From JBBIQS01 sp037442205 (GTDB lineage Bacteria; Myxococcota; Myxococcia; Myxococcales; UBA5297): a stretch of 47,527 bases of DNA. The notes beneath the pieces were generated by a model. The model was given only the letters and a program-made list of their open reading frames with translations. It made no database searches and had not been told where the DNA came from. The translations under genes and the position numbers were made by a program. The DNA lies in assembly GCA_037442205.1 (NCBI GenBank), contig JBBIQS010000066.1, positions 1 to 47,527 on the forward strand, given 5' to 3'. Shown piece after piece: positions 1 to 7,082 of this stretch (position 1 is the stretch's first letter; every line of letters begins with the position of its first letter).

Positions 1-13
1 GCTCTTCCGATCT
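1..13 (+). other. Sequencing adapter remnant at contig end
   Basis: The first 13 bases, GCTCTTCCGATCT, match the 3' end of the common Illumina TruSeq adapter. They are probably not genomic. They do not break the reading frame of the partial gene that follows, so a translated end would carry four or five artificial residues. Confidence 0.85.
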
Positions 14-279
14 CGCCGGAGGGAGCCGAGGCCGCCGCCCAGAAGCCCGCCGAGGCCCGCCCCGCCGGCGCCCCCGAGCGGCGCGAGAAGCGCGAGCGCC
101 CCGAGAAGCCCGGCAAGAAGGAGGAGAAGCTCACGTTCAAGCCGTTCGCCGCCCTGACTCCGACTGCTCCCGAGGAGGCGGCCGCCCCTGCCGAGGGCGA
201 GCAGGGGCCCTCCGAGCCCCGGGGCAACGGCGACGCCGCCGGCGCCCCAGAGGCCGCCGGCGAGCCGCAGCAGAGCTGA
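1..279 (+). CDS. C-terminal end of an unknown protein, 5' partial
   Basis: An open frame enters from the left edge and stops at TGA 277-279. The roughly 88 genuine residues are low-complexity, rich in Ala, Pro, Glu, Lys and Arg, with a short ordered-looking stretch KLTFKPFAAL near the middle. This resembles a disordered charged tail, such as the end of an RNA-binding or translation-related protein, but I do not recognise the family. The first 13 bases are adapter, so the true gene is cut just inside the window. It is followed by a GC hairpin and by the promoter of the next gene, so it ends its own transcription unit. Confidence 0.5.
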   Translation, partial: ALPISPEGAEAAAQKPAEARPAGAPERREKRERPEKPGKKEEKLTFKPFAALTPTAPEEAAAPAEGEQGPSEPRGNGDAAGAPEAAGEPQQS

Positions 280-295
280 ACGCCCCCCATTGTCG

Positions 296-320
296 CCGGC
301 CCGGGATTTTGACGGGCCGG
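296..320 (+). terminator. GC-rich hairpin after the partial gene
   Basis: Perfect 8-bp arms, CCGGCCCG at 296-303 and CGGGCCGG at 313-320, flank a 9-base loop, 17 bases after the upstream stop codon. There is no T tract after the right arm, so this is at best a non-canonical terminator. The loop and right arm overlap the -35 box of the next promoter, so it could instead be an operator. Confidence 0.35.
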
Positions 321-338
321 GCGAGCGCTCACTAGAAT
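309..338 (+). promoter_or_regulatory. Sigma-70-type promoter of the c-di-GMP receptor gene
   Basis: TTGACG at 309-314 and TAGAAT at 333-338 are separated by 18 bases. This predicts transcription starting near 345, only a few bases before the GTG at 352. That leaves no room for a ribosome-binding site there and favours the ATG at 409 as translation start. The same architecture (CTGACG, 18 bases, TAGAAC) recurs at 6945-6974. Confidence 0.5.
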
Positions 339-408
339 CGCCGGACGCGGGGTGAAGCCGCCCAGGCGCCGAGTGACTGGAACCCCAAACGCAGCCAGGG
401 CTGCCGAC

Positions 409-2424
409 ATGGCCGAACCAAAGAAGCTGGGCGAACGGCTCATCGAGGCGGGGCTGATCACGCGCGAGGCGCTGGTCCAGGCGCTCGAAGTGCAGAAGAG
501 CAAGCCGCAGCTGAAGCTGGGCGAGTGCCTGCTGGCGACGCGGCTGATCTCCGAACAGGCGCTGCTGCGCTTCCTGGCGGCCGAGTACCAGACCCGCTAC
601 GTCTCGGGAGAGAAGCTGCGCCAGGTGCAGATCCCCACCGAGCTGCTCGACCGGGTGCCGGTGCGCTTCGCCGAGGCCCAGCTGCTCTTGCCGCTGATCT
701 TCGACGCCGAGCGCCAGGCGTTGAGCGTGGTGATGGCCGAGCCGCAGAACGTGGCGGCCATCGAGGAGCTCAAGCTGCTGGCGGGGATGGCCGAGGTCTA
801 CCCGTTCATCGGCACCCGCTCGGCGATCCAGGCCGCCATCCGCAAGCACTACTACGGCGATCCGACCGCCTTCGAGGGGCTGGACGCGGCCAACCCGGCG
901 CCGGCCGAGGTCAAGGCGGTGGCGGCCTTCGTCGAGAACAACCCCGGCTCCAACAGCCGCAGCGTCCCCTCCGCCGCGATGCCGATGGAAGGCCAGAACG
1001 CCCAGCGTCCGGCCCGCGATGGGCAGACCCAGGCCAGCGGCGCCAACCCCAGCACCGTGCAGCTGGCAGCCGACCTGCTGCAGCGCTCCTCGCTGATGAG
1101 CGAGAACGACTACATCGAGACGCTGCACGTGCTGGTGGGGATGATCGAGCTGCGGCGCAAGGATGCCTTCCGCTTCCACAGCGCGGCGGTGGCCAAGCAC
1201 TCGCGGACCATCGCCCAGCGAATGGGACTGACGCACCGCGAGGTGAACTTCATCACCATCGCCGCCTACCTCCACGACCTGGGAAAGCGCCAGGACAAGC
1301 ACCTGACGGTGCTGGCCAACGCCCAGAGCGCCGAGCTCAAGGCCGAGGCCCGGCGCTTCTTCAAGGCCCCGATCCGCCTGTTCGAGACGGTGCACCTGCC
1401 GGTGGAGGTCAACTCGATCCTGGCCCAGGTGTTCGAGGCCTACGACGGCACCGGGACTCCGCAGGGGCTCAAGGGCGAGTCGGTGCCCAACGGCGCGCGC
1501 ATCCTGGCGGCGGTGGACTCCTTCGAGGACCTGACCAAGAACGCCCAGAACGCCTGGGGCCGGCTGTTCACCAAGGAGCAGGCGCTGGATCTGCTGCAGA
1601 AGCAGGCCGGCAAGCTGTTCGACCCCGGAGTGGTGGATCTGATGCGCCAGATCCACACCGGCGAGATCCTGCGCGACCGGCTGCTCTCCGACGGCCGGCA
1701 GGCGATGGTCTGCCACTCGGACGAGGCGGCGCGCACCGATCTGAACGACGCGCTCGGCAAGCAGGGCGTGTCCTCGACCATGGCGATGCGCAGCGACGCC
1801 ATCCTCTCGGCGGTCCACCAGCGCGACGCTGACCTGGTCATCGCCGAGGTCTCGCCGCAGAACTACGAGGGCGTGTTCGCGGTGCTGATGCTGATGCGCC
1901 AGGAGCCGGCCAGTGCCGGGATCCCGGTCATCCTGCTGATGTCCAAGCGCTCGCCCGAGCTCGAGGACCGAGCCTCGGGGCTGCGCCCGGTGGAGGTGCT
2001 GACCGGCGAGCTCGACCCCGAGGTGGTGGCGGCGCGGGCCAAGGCGCTGCTCGACGGCCGGGCGGCGACCGGTGCCCCCGGGCGGCCCGTCTCGGGGCTG
2101 TTGGACGAGATGGGCTTCGACGACCTGCTGCGGACCATCGCCCAGGCCCAGCGATCGGGGAGGCTGGCCTTCCGCGGCAGCGGGCAGTCGGGCGAGCTGT
2201 ACATCGAGAAGGGCCGGGTGGTGCACGCGGTCTGCGGCGAGGCGCGCGGCGAGCAGGCGGTGGAGATGCTCGGCAGCCTGGAGACCGGCGACTTCACCCT
2301 CGATCCCAACTTCCTGATCCTCGAGCAGCAGATGGACAAGGACGTCGAGGTCCTGCTGCGCGAGACCAGGCGCCGCAAGCCCGCGGCGCCGGCGGCGGTG
2401 CCCGAGCGCACCACCGGGACCTAG
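409..2424 (+). CDS. MshEN / degenerate HD-GYP / REC-like / DUF4388 signalling protein
   Basis: A 671-residue cytoplasmic protein of four modules. Residues about 5-150 form an MshEN (GspE N-terminal) domain with the repeated LG..L...G......L...L..Q pattern that binds cyclic di-GMP in MshE-type proteins. Residues about 255-420 are HD-GYP-like: the HDLGK motif is present at 289-293, but the second signature reads FEAYDGTGTP where active enzymes have HHE..DG.GYP, so the metal site looks incomplete. Residues about 430-546 resemble a degenerate receiver. Residues about 561-653 match DUF4388 (PATAN-like), common in myxobacterial regulators. It is therefore more likely a c-di-GMP receptor than a phosphodiesterase. 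An upstream GTG at 352 would add 19 residues, but the promoter lies too close to it. The stop overlaps the convergent amidohydrolase stop by CTAG. Confidence 0.85.
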   Translation: MAEPKKLGERLIEAGLITREALVQALEVQKSKPQLKLGECLLATRLISEQALLRFLAAEYQTRYVSGEKLRQVQIPTELLDRVPVRFAEAQLLLPLIFDAERQALSVVMAEPQNVAAIEELKLLAGMAEVYPFIGTRSAIQAAIRKHYYGDPTAFEGLDAANPAPAEVKAVAAFVENNPGSNSRSVPSAAMPMEGQNAQRPARDGQTQASGANPSTVQLAADLLQRSSLMSENDYIETLHVLVGMIELRRKDAFRFHSAAVAKHSRTIAQRMGLTHREVNFITIAAYLHDLGKRQDKHLTVLANAQSAELKAEARRFFKAPIRLFETVHLPVEVNSILAQVFEAYDGTGTPQGLKGESVPNGARILAAVDSFEDLTKNAQNAWGRLFTKEQALDLLQKQAGKLFDPGVVDLMRQIHTGEILRDRLLSDGRQAMVCHSDEAARTDLNDALGKQGVSSTMAMRSDAILSAVHQRDADLVIAEVSPQNYEGVFAVLMLMRQEPASAGIPVILLMSKRSPELEDRASGLRPVEVLTGELDPEVVAARAKALLDGRAATGAPGRPVSGLLDEMGFDDLLRTIAQAQRSGRLAFRGSGQSGELYIEKGRVVHAVCGEARGEQAVEMLGSLETGDFTLDPNFLILEQQMDKDVEVLLRETRRRKPAAPAAVPERTTGT

Positions 2425-3962
2425 ACCCTCGCCCAGCTCAGCTGGCCGTTGACCACCGTCAGCACCGGCCTGACGGCGGCGAGCTCAGCGTCAGGGCAGC
2501 TCAGCAAGTCCCTGTCAAAGCACGAGAAATCGGCGCGGCCGCCGATCTCGATCCGCCCTGCCCTGCCTTCCTCGAAAGCCGCGAAGGCGGCGCCGGAGGT
2601 GAAGGCGGCGAGGGCCTGGGCGCGGGTCAGGCTGCGGGAGGCTTCGGAGCCGCCCGGTCGCCAGAGCGCAGCCGCACCCAGGCCGGCGATCGGGTTGGCG
2701 GCCTCGATCGGGAAATCAGATCCGAAGGCCAGCGGGACACCTGCCTCGAGCAGAGCGCGCCAGGCGTAGGCGAATCGCAGCCGCTGCTCTCCCAGGCGAT
2801 CGCCGGCGAAGCGCCAGTCGCTGACGGCGTGCGTCGGCTGCATCGAGGCGATGGCCCCCAGGCGAACCAGGCGCGGCAGATCGGAGGCGCGCAGGACCTG
2901 GGCGTGCTCGACGCGTGGCCGGGAATCCCGAGGAAGGGCGAGCGATTCGAGAAGATCGAGCGCCAGCGCATTGGCTCGATCGCCGATCGCGTGCAGAGCG
3001 AGCTGAAATCCGCGCGCGGCGAGCGGACGGAGTCGATCGGCCAGGTCCTCGCCCGCGAGCAGCAGGCCGCGGTTGCCGGGATCGTCGGAGTAGTCGTCGA
3101 AGAGTGCCGCGCCCCAAGAGCCCAGCGCGCCGTCGAGGAGGACCTTCACCGTCCGCAGCGACAGCCACTCGCCCATCCGCGGCCCCTGAGCGACGAGCTC
3201 GTCGAAGCCCGGCAGGTCGAATCGGGCCATGGCGTAGACGCGGATGGGCAACTCGCCACGGGCAGCGAGGCGCTCCAAGACCTTGAAGCTGGCGAGGTCC
3301 ATTCCGGCGTCGTGGACCTCGACCAATCCGACGTCGCGGCAGTGTCGGCAGGCGGAGAGGAGCAGCCGCTCGCGCTCGACGTCGTCGGGAGCGGGAACGA
3401 GGGACCAGACCTTCTCGGCGGCGGTATCGATCAGCAGGCCGGAGAGCTCGCCGTCGGGCCGGCGCAGGAGTCGGCCTCCCGGCGGATCGGGCGTTTCCCG
3501 TCGGAAGCCAGCGGCGTTCAGAGCGGCGGCGTTGGCGAGCGCGGCGTGCGCATCGACGCGCAGCAGCAGGACCGGATTGTTCGGGCAAACCTTGTCGAGG
3601 AGCGCGCGATCCGGGAACGCGCCTCCAGGAAAGCGGGTCTGGTCCCAGCCCATGCCGACAATCCAGGAGCCGCGCGGGCGCCTGTCGACTTCGGCGGCGA
3701 CCTGGGCAGCCAAATCCTCAGTACTTTCGGCCTGGGAGAGATCGAGCTGGACCAGCGTCTGGCCCAGGCCGAGCAGGTGGCCGTGGGCGTCGATGAGGCC
3801 GGGGTGGACGACGGCGCCGCCGAGGTCGATCTCAGGCTCGCCTGGGAGCGCGGCCCGGACGTCCTCGAGACTGCCCAGCGCCACGACTGTGCCTTCGCGG
3901 ATTCCGACGGCGTGGGCGGCTGGGCGCGCGAGAGTCGGAGATGTGCAGTTGGCCAGGATCAC
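2421..3962 (-). CDS. YtcJ-like metal-dependent amidohydrolase (amidohydrolase family 3)
   Basis: A 513-residue cytoplasmic enzyme of the amidohydrolase superfamily. The N-terminal metal-binding motif is DAHGHLLG. Later come the conserved LHAIGDRAN, RVEHAQVL, SMQPTHAVSDW and FGSDFPIE segments that mark the YtcJ-like family-3 branch, so the barrel looks complete. Substrates in this family are poorly defined (amides, formamides, cyclic compounds), and nothing nearby specifies one. I chose GTG 3962, 10 bases after the stop of the sigma-54 regulator; an in-frame ATG at 3986 would overlap that gene by 14 bases. The gene probably forms the third gene of the leftward kinase-regulator operon, though a role in that pathway is not evident. 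Its 3' end overlaps the convergent neighbour by 4 bases. Confidence 0.85.
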   Translation of the reverse strand: MILANCTSPTLARPAAHAVGIREGTVVALGSLEDVRAALPGEPEIDLGGAVVHPGLIDAHGHLLGLGQTLVQLDLSQAESTEDLAAQVAAEVDRRPRGSWIVGMGWDQTRFPGGAFPDRALLDKVCPNNPVLLLRVDAHAALANAAALNAAGFRRETPDPPGGRLLRRPDGELSGLLIDTAAEKVWSLVPAPDDVERERLLLSACRHCRDVGLVEVHDAGMDLASFKVLERLAARGELPIRVYAMARFDLPGFDELVAQGPRMGEWLSLRTVKVLLDGALGSWGAALFDDYSDDPGNRGLLLAGEDLADRLRPLAARGFQLALHAIGDRANALALDLLESLALPRDSRPRVEHAQVLRASDLPRLVRLGAIASMQPTHAVSDWRFAGDRLGEQRLRFAYAWRALLEAGVPLAFGSDFPIEAANPIAGLGAAALWRPGGSEASRSLTRAQALAAFTSGAAFAAFEEGRAGRIEIGGRADFSCFDRDLLSCPDAELAAVRPVLTVVNGQLSWARV

Positions 3963-3972
3963 GGGCGGTCGG

Positions 3973-5328
3973 CTACAGCATCCCATGCTTCTTCAGCCGA
4001 TACCGCAGCGTATCCCGGCTCACCCCCAGCAGCTTGGCGGCCCGGATCTGATTCCCGCCGGACTTGGCCATCGCCTCGCCGATCAGCCGCTTCTCGGTGG
4101 CATCGAGCTCCATCCCATGACTCCCGGCCGGCGGCACCGCCGACACCGGGCTGACGAGAATCTCCGCCGGCAGATGCTGCGCCTTCAGCTCGGTCACCGT
4201 GGGATGCAGGATGAACGCCCGCTCCACCACGTTGCGCAGCTCGCGGACGTTCCCCGGCCAGCTGTGCTTTGCCAGCGCGTCCAGCGCATCCCCGGCCACT
4301 CCCTTCACCGACCGGTTCATCTCCCGGTTGAACCGCGACACGAAGTGCGCCGCCAGCGCAGGCAGGTCCTCCAACCGCTCTCGCAGCGGCGGAATCGTCA
4401 GCCGCACCACGTTCAGCCGGAAGAACAGGTCCGCCCGGAAGCGCTCCTCCTGCACCCGCTTCTGCAGCTCGACGTTCGTCGCCGCCACCACCCGCACGTC
4501 CGCCTTGAGCTCGTTCAACCCTCCGATTCTTCGGAAGGTCTTGTTCTCCAGCAGCCGCAAGAGCTTGGCCTGTCCGCCCGCCGGCAGGTCGCCGATCTCG
4601 TCGAGCAGCACCGTCCCGCCCTCGGCCGCCTCGAACAGCCCACGCTTCTGAACCTTGGCGTCGGTGAACGAACCGCGCTCGTGCCCGAACAGCTCGCTCT
4701 CCAGGAGCTGCTCCGGCAGCGCTGCGCAGTTCACCTGCAGGAACGGCTTCTCGGCTCTGGCGCTCTGGGCATGAATGGCCCTGGCGATCACTTCCTTGCC
4801 GACCCCGCTCTCCCCCTCGATCAGCGCCGTCGAGGCCTCGCTGGCCGCCACCCGCTGCGCCATCGCCAGCAGCTGCTTCATCGCCGCCGACCGCGCCACG
4901 ATCTCCGAGCCATCCTCCGCTACCGGCCCGGCCGGACGCATCACCTTCTCGCGCACCAGCGCCGCCCCCAGCGCCTTCCCCACCACCTCCTCCATCTTCT
5001 GGAAGGTGAACGGCTTGATCAGGAAGTCGCAGGCGCCCTGCTTCATCGCCTCCACCGCGATGTCCACGGTGCTGTGCGCCGACATCATCACCACCGCCAT
5101 CTCCGGCGCCAGCTGCATCGCCCGCTGCAGCGTGGTCAGCCCGTCGATGCCCGGCAGCCGCACGTCGAGCAGCATCAGCTGCGGCGCCCTGGCGACGATC
5201 ATCTCCAGCGCCTGCTCGCCGGTCTCGGCCGCCTCCACCTCGTGGCCGTTGCGCGTCAGCCGCTCGGCGATCGACCAGCGGATGAGCTTCTCGTCGTCGA
5301 CGACGAGGATCTTGCCCGGCCCGTTCAT
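3973..5328 (-). CDS. NtrC-family sigma-54-dependent response regulator
   Basis: A 451-residue activator with three domains. The receiver (about 5-120) has Asp11/Asp12, phospho-acceptor Asp55 (MLLDVRLPG) and Lys105 (LIKPF). The AAA+ domain (about 143-375) has Walker A GESGVGKE at 172-179 and Walker B VLLDEIGD from 240. The sigma-54 contact loop reads GSFTDA (219-224) instead of GAFTGA; the critical Phe-Thr is kept. The C-terminal Fis-type helix-turn-helix (about 415-451) contains NQIRAAKLLGVSRDTLRYRLKKHGM. ATG 5328 is chosen because it forms an ATGA overlap with the upstream kinase; an ATG at 5400 would extend 24 residues into it. The kinase is its obvious partner. The two sigma-54 promoters at 11935 and 19739 are the natural candidate targets. 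Confidence 0.93.
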   Translation of the reverse strand: MNGPGKILVVDDEKLIRWSIAERLTRNGHEVEAAETGEQALEMIVARAPQLMLLDVRLPGIDGLTTLQRAMQLAPEMAVVMMSAHSTVDIAVEAMKQGACDFLIKPFTFQKMEEVVGKALGAALVREKVMRPAGPVAEDGSEIVARSAAMKQLLAMAQRVAASEASTALIEGESGVGKEVIARAIHAQSARAEKPFLQVNCAALPEQLLESELFGHERGSFTDAKVQKRGLFEAAEGGTVLLDEIGDLPAGGQAKLLRLLENKTFRRIGGLNELKADVRVVAATNVELQKRVQEERFRADLFFRLNVVRLTIPPLRERLEDLPALAAHFVSRFNREMNRSVKGVAGDALDALAKHSWPGNVRELRNVVERAFILHPTVTELKAQHLPAEILVSPVSAVPPAGSHGMELDATEKRLIGEAMAKSGGNQIRAAKLLGVSRDTLRYRLKKHGML

Positions 5329-6815
5329 TGCGCCTGCTCCTGCCCTGCCCCCGCTCGCGGCAACTCCACTGAGAAGATGGTTCCACCCTTGGCCGGACAC
5401 TGGAAGTCCAGCTGCCCGCCGTGCTCCTCGACGATGCGCGCGGAGATCGCCAATCCCAAGCCGTTGCCGTCCTTGCGGGTGGTGAAGAACGGCTCGAAGA
5501 GGTGCTTGCGCACTTCCTCAGGGATCCCCGGCCCCTGGTCCTCGACCTCGATGCGCACGGCCTCCCCAGCTTCGCTGGTGCGCACCAGCAGCTTGCCCCC
5601 GCGCTCCCCCATCGCCTGACAGGCGTTGAGGGCGATGTTGAGCAGCATCTGCTCGAGCTTGCTGGCGTCGGCGATGATCGACGGCATCGGGTCGGCCAGC
5701 GACAGCTCGGTCTCGACCCTGGCTCCGCGGCGGCTGCGCTGATTGATCAGGAAGATCACCTTCTTGACCACCAGATTGACGTCGGTGGGCCCCATCACCG
5801 GCGGCGCCGGCCGGGCGTAGCCGAGCATGGCATCCATGGTCTTGGCCAGGCGCCCGACCTGATAGCGCATCTCCGCCACCAGCTCGCCCTGCCTGGGGAA
5901 GTCGGCCAGATCCTCGGCCAGCAGCTCCAGCGCCCCGGAGATCCCGGCCAGCGGGTTCTTCACCTCGTGCGCCAGGCCCGTCGCCAGCTCGCCCAGGGTG
6001 GCGAAGCGATCGGCGCGGTAGAGCCGGTCGCGGTACAGCGTCTCCAGCCGGGCCCGGCTGCTCTGCAGCTCGCTCATCGCCTGATCGAAGCCGCGCGCCA
6101 CCTCTCCCAGCTCGTCCGGACGGCCCTCGTCGGCCCGCGCCGACAGATCGCCAGAGTGCGCCTTGCGGATCGCCGCCAGCAGCCGCGACAGCGGCCGGAT
6201 CGCCTCGCGCCCCAGCAAGATCCAGGCGGTGGCCAACAGCGCCGCCAGCGCGATCACCGCCGGAATCGCCAGAATCCTCAGCAATTCCAGGTGCTGCTGC
6301 TCCGCCGGCTGGCCGGAAAAGCGCAGGTCCAGCCAGCCGAGGATCTTGCCCTGGCCGCCGTGGCAGCCTCCACAGGCAGCCTCGTTGACCATCGGCAGGA
6401 GCAGGGCGCTGGTCCCGTCGAGCGCGGTCATCCTCAGCTCGGTCTCGGGAAGGTCCTCGTAGGGCTTGCTGCCGATCAGCGCCGGATCAGAGGAGAAGGC
6501 CACCAACCCGCCCGGCCGCACCACACTCACCGAATCGACGTCGCTGCGATGGGTGCCCACTGCCGACAGCAGCTCCGGAAGCCGGTCCGGAACCCCTTCC
6601 AGCATCAGCTTGGTCACTCCGCCGGCGACGATCCCGGCGATGAGATCCGCCCGCTCCCCCCGCAACTTCATGGTGTTCCGGTCGTGGAGGTAGGTGGCGG
6701 CGAAGGCCATCCCGGCGAGCGTGGCCGCAAACAGAAAGGCGGTGGGCAGGAAGATGCGAACGCGAAGGCTCCCCGAGAGCGCCTTCACCGCTCTGCTCAC
6801 CAGCCCATCCGCCAC
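5325..6815 (-). CDS. Sensor histidine kinase with a periplasmic haem c motif
   Basis: A 496-residue membrane kinase. Transmembrane helices lie at about 20-40 and 180-201, bracketing a periplasmic sensor domain of about 140 residues. Near its end sits a CGGCH sequence (148-152), the covalent haem c attachment motif, in the membrane-proximal part of the domain (NEAACGGCHGG). A HAMP domain (about 202-254) and a DHp helix with LAHEVKNPLAGI (His283) follow. The ATPase domain has the N box (NIALNACQAM), DQGPGIP, FEPFFTTRKDGNGLGLAI and a C-terminal GGTIFSVELP. The GTG start at 6815 has AAGGGAG 6 bases upstream. It shares an ATGA with the response regulator. The motif and the divergent multiheme cytochrome gene point to redox or ligand sensing by haem. 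A CxxCH can occasionally bind zinc instead, so this is an inference. Confidence 0.92.
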   Translation of the reverse strand: MADGLVSRAVKALSGSLRVRIFLPTAFLFAATLAGMAFAATYLHDRNTMKLRGERADLIAGIVAGGVTKLMLEGVPDRLPELLSAVGTHRSDVDSVSVVRPGGLVAFSSDPALIGSKPYEDLPETELRMTALDGTSALLLPMVNEAACGGCHGGQGKILGWLDLRFSGQPAEQQHLELLRILAIPAVIALAALLATAWILLGREAIRPLSRLLAAIRKAHSGDLSARADEGRPDELGEVARGFDQAMSELQSSRARLETLYRDRLYRADRFATLGELATGLAHEVKNPLAGISGALELLAEDLADFPRQGELVAEMRYQVGRLAKTMDAMLGYARPAPPVMGPTDVNLVVKKVIFLINQRSRRGARVETELSLADPMPSIIADASKLEQMLLNIALNACQAMGERGGKLLVRTSEAGEAVRIEVEDQGPGIPEEVRKHLFEPFFTTRKDGNGLGLAISARIVEEHGGQLDFQCPAKGGTIFSVELPRAGAGQEQAQ

Positions 6816-6880
6816 CGGCGACTCCCTTCACTTGCTGCCCCAACCTCGCGAAATCACACCGACAACCCCGCCCGCCCGCC

Positions 6881-6887
6881 TGCGCCA
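6881..6887 (+). promoter_or_regulatory. Single TGCGCCA half-site in the divergent control region
   Basis: One copy of the 7-base half-site that forms the twin dyads at 11849-11883 lies between the kinase and the 25-haem cytochrome gene. It lacks the matching right half. Seven-base matches are expected by chance in sequence of this composition, so the assignment is weak. Confidence 0.15.
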
Positions 6888-6944
6888 CTCGACTTCTGCC
6901 GCCGGCTTTCTTCGACCGTCCGCACCCCGCTTGGGCCACACGGG

Positions 6945-6974
6945 CTGACGCGGGTAGCCATGTAATGCTAGAAC
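6945..6974 (+). promoter_or_regulatory. Sigma-70-type promoter of the 25-haem cytochrome operon
   Basis: CTGACG at 6945-6950 and TAGAAC at 6969-6974 are 18 bases apart, the same layout as the promoter at 309-338. Predicted start is near 6981, giving a leader of about 100 bases. No -24/-12 element was found between the kinase and this gene. Confidence 0.45.
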
Positions 6975-6979
6975 CCGCG
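6949..6979. promoter_or_regulatory. Inverted repeat over the -10 region: possible operator
   Basis: CGCGGGT (6949-6955) and ACCCGCG (6973-6979) form perfect 7-bp arms around a 17-base spacer. The right arm covers the end of the -10 box and runs to the expected start. Such placement suits a repressor or redox regulator site. No regulator can be assigned. Confidence 0.35.
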
Positions 6980-7082
6980 ACAAAAGTCGATGGCTGTCCG
7001 CAGTCGCTGCATTTCTCCTGGTCCTTTTGCCCTTGCCTCCGCTCCATGCCCGGGAACGGAGGTTGCAGCAGCGCCGCCTCCC

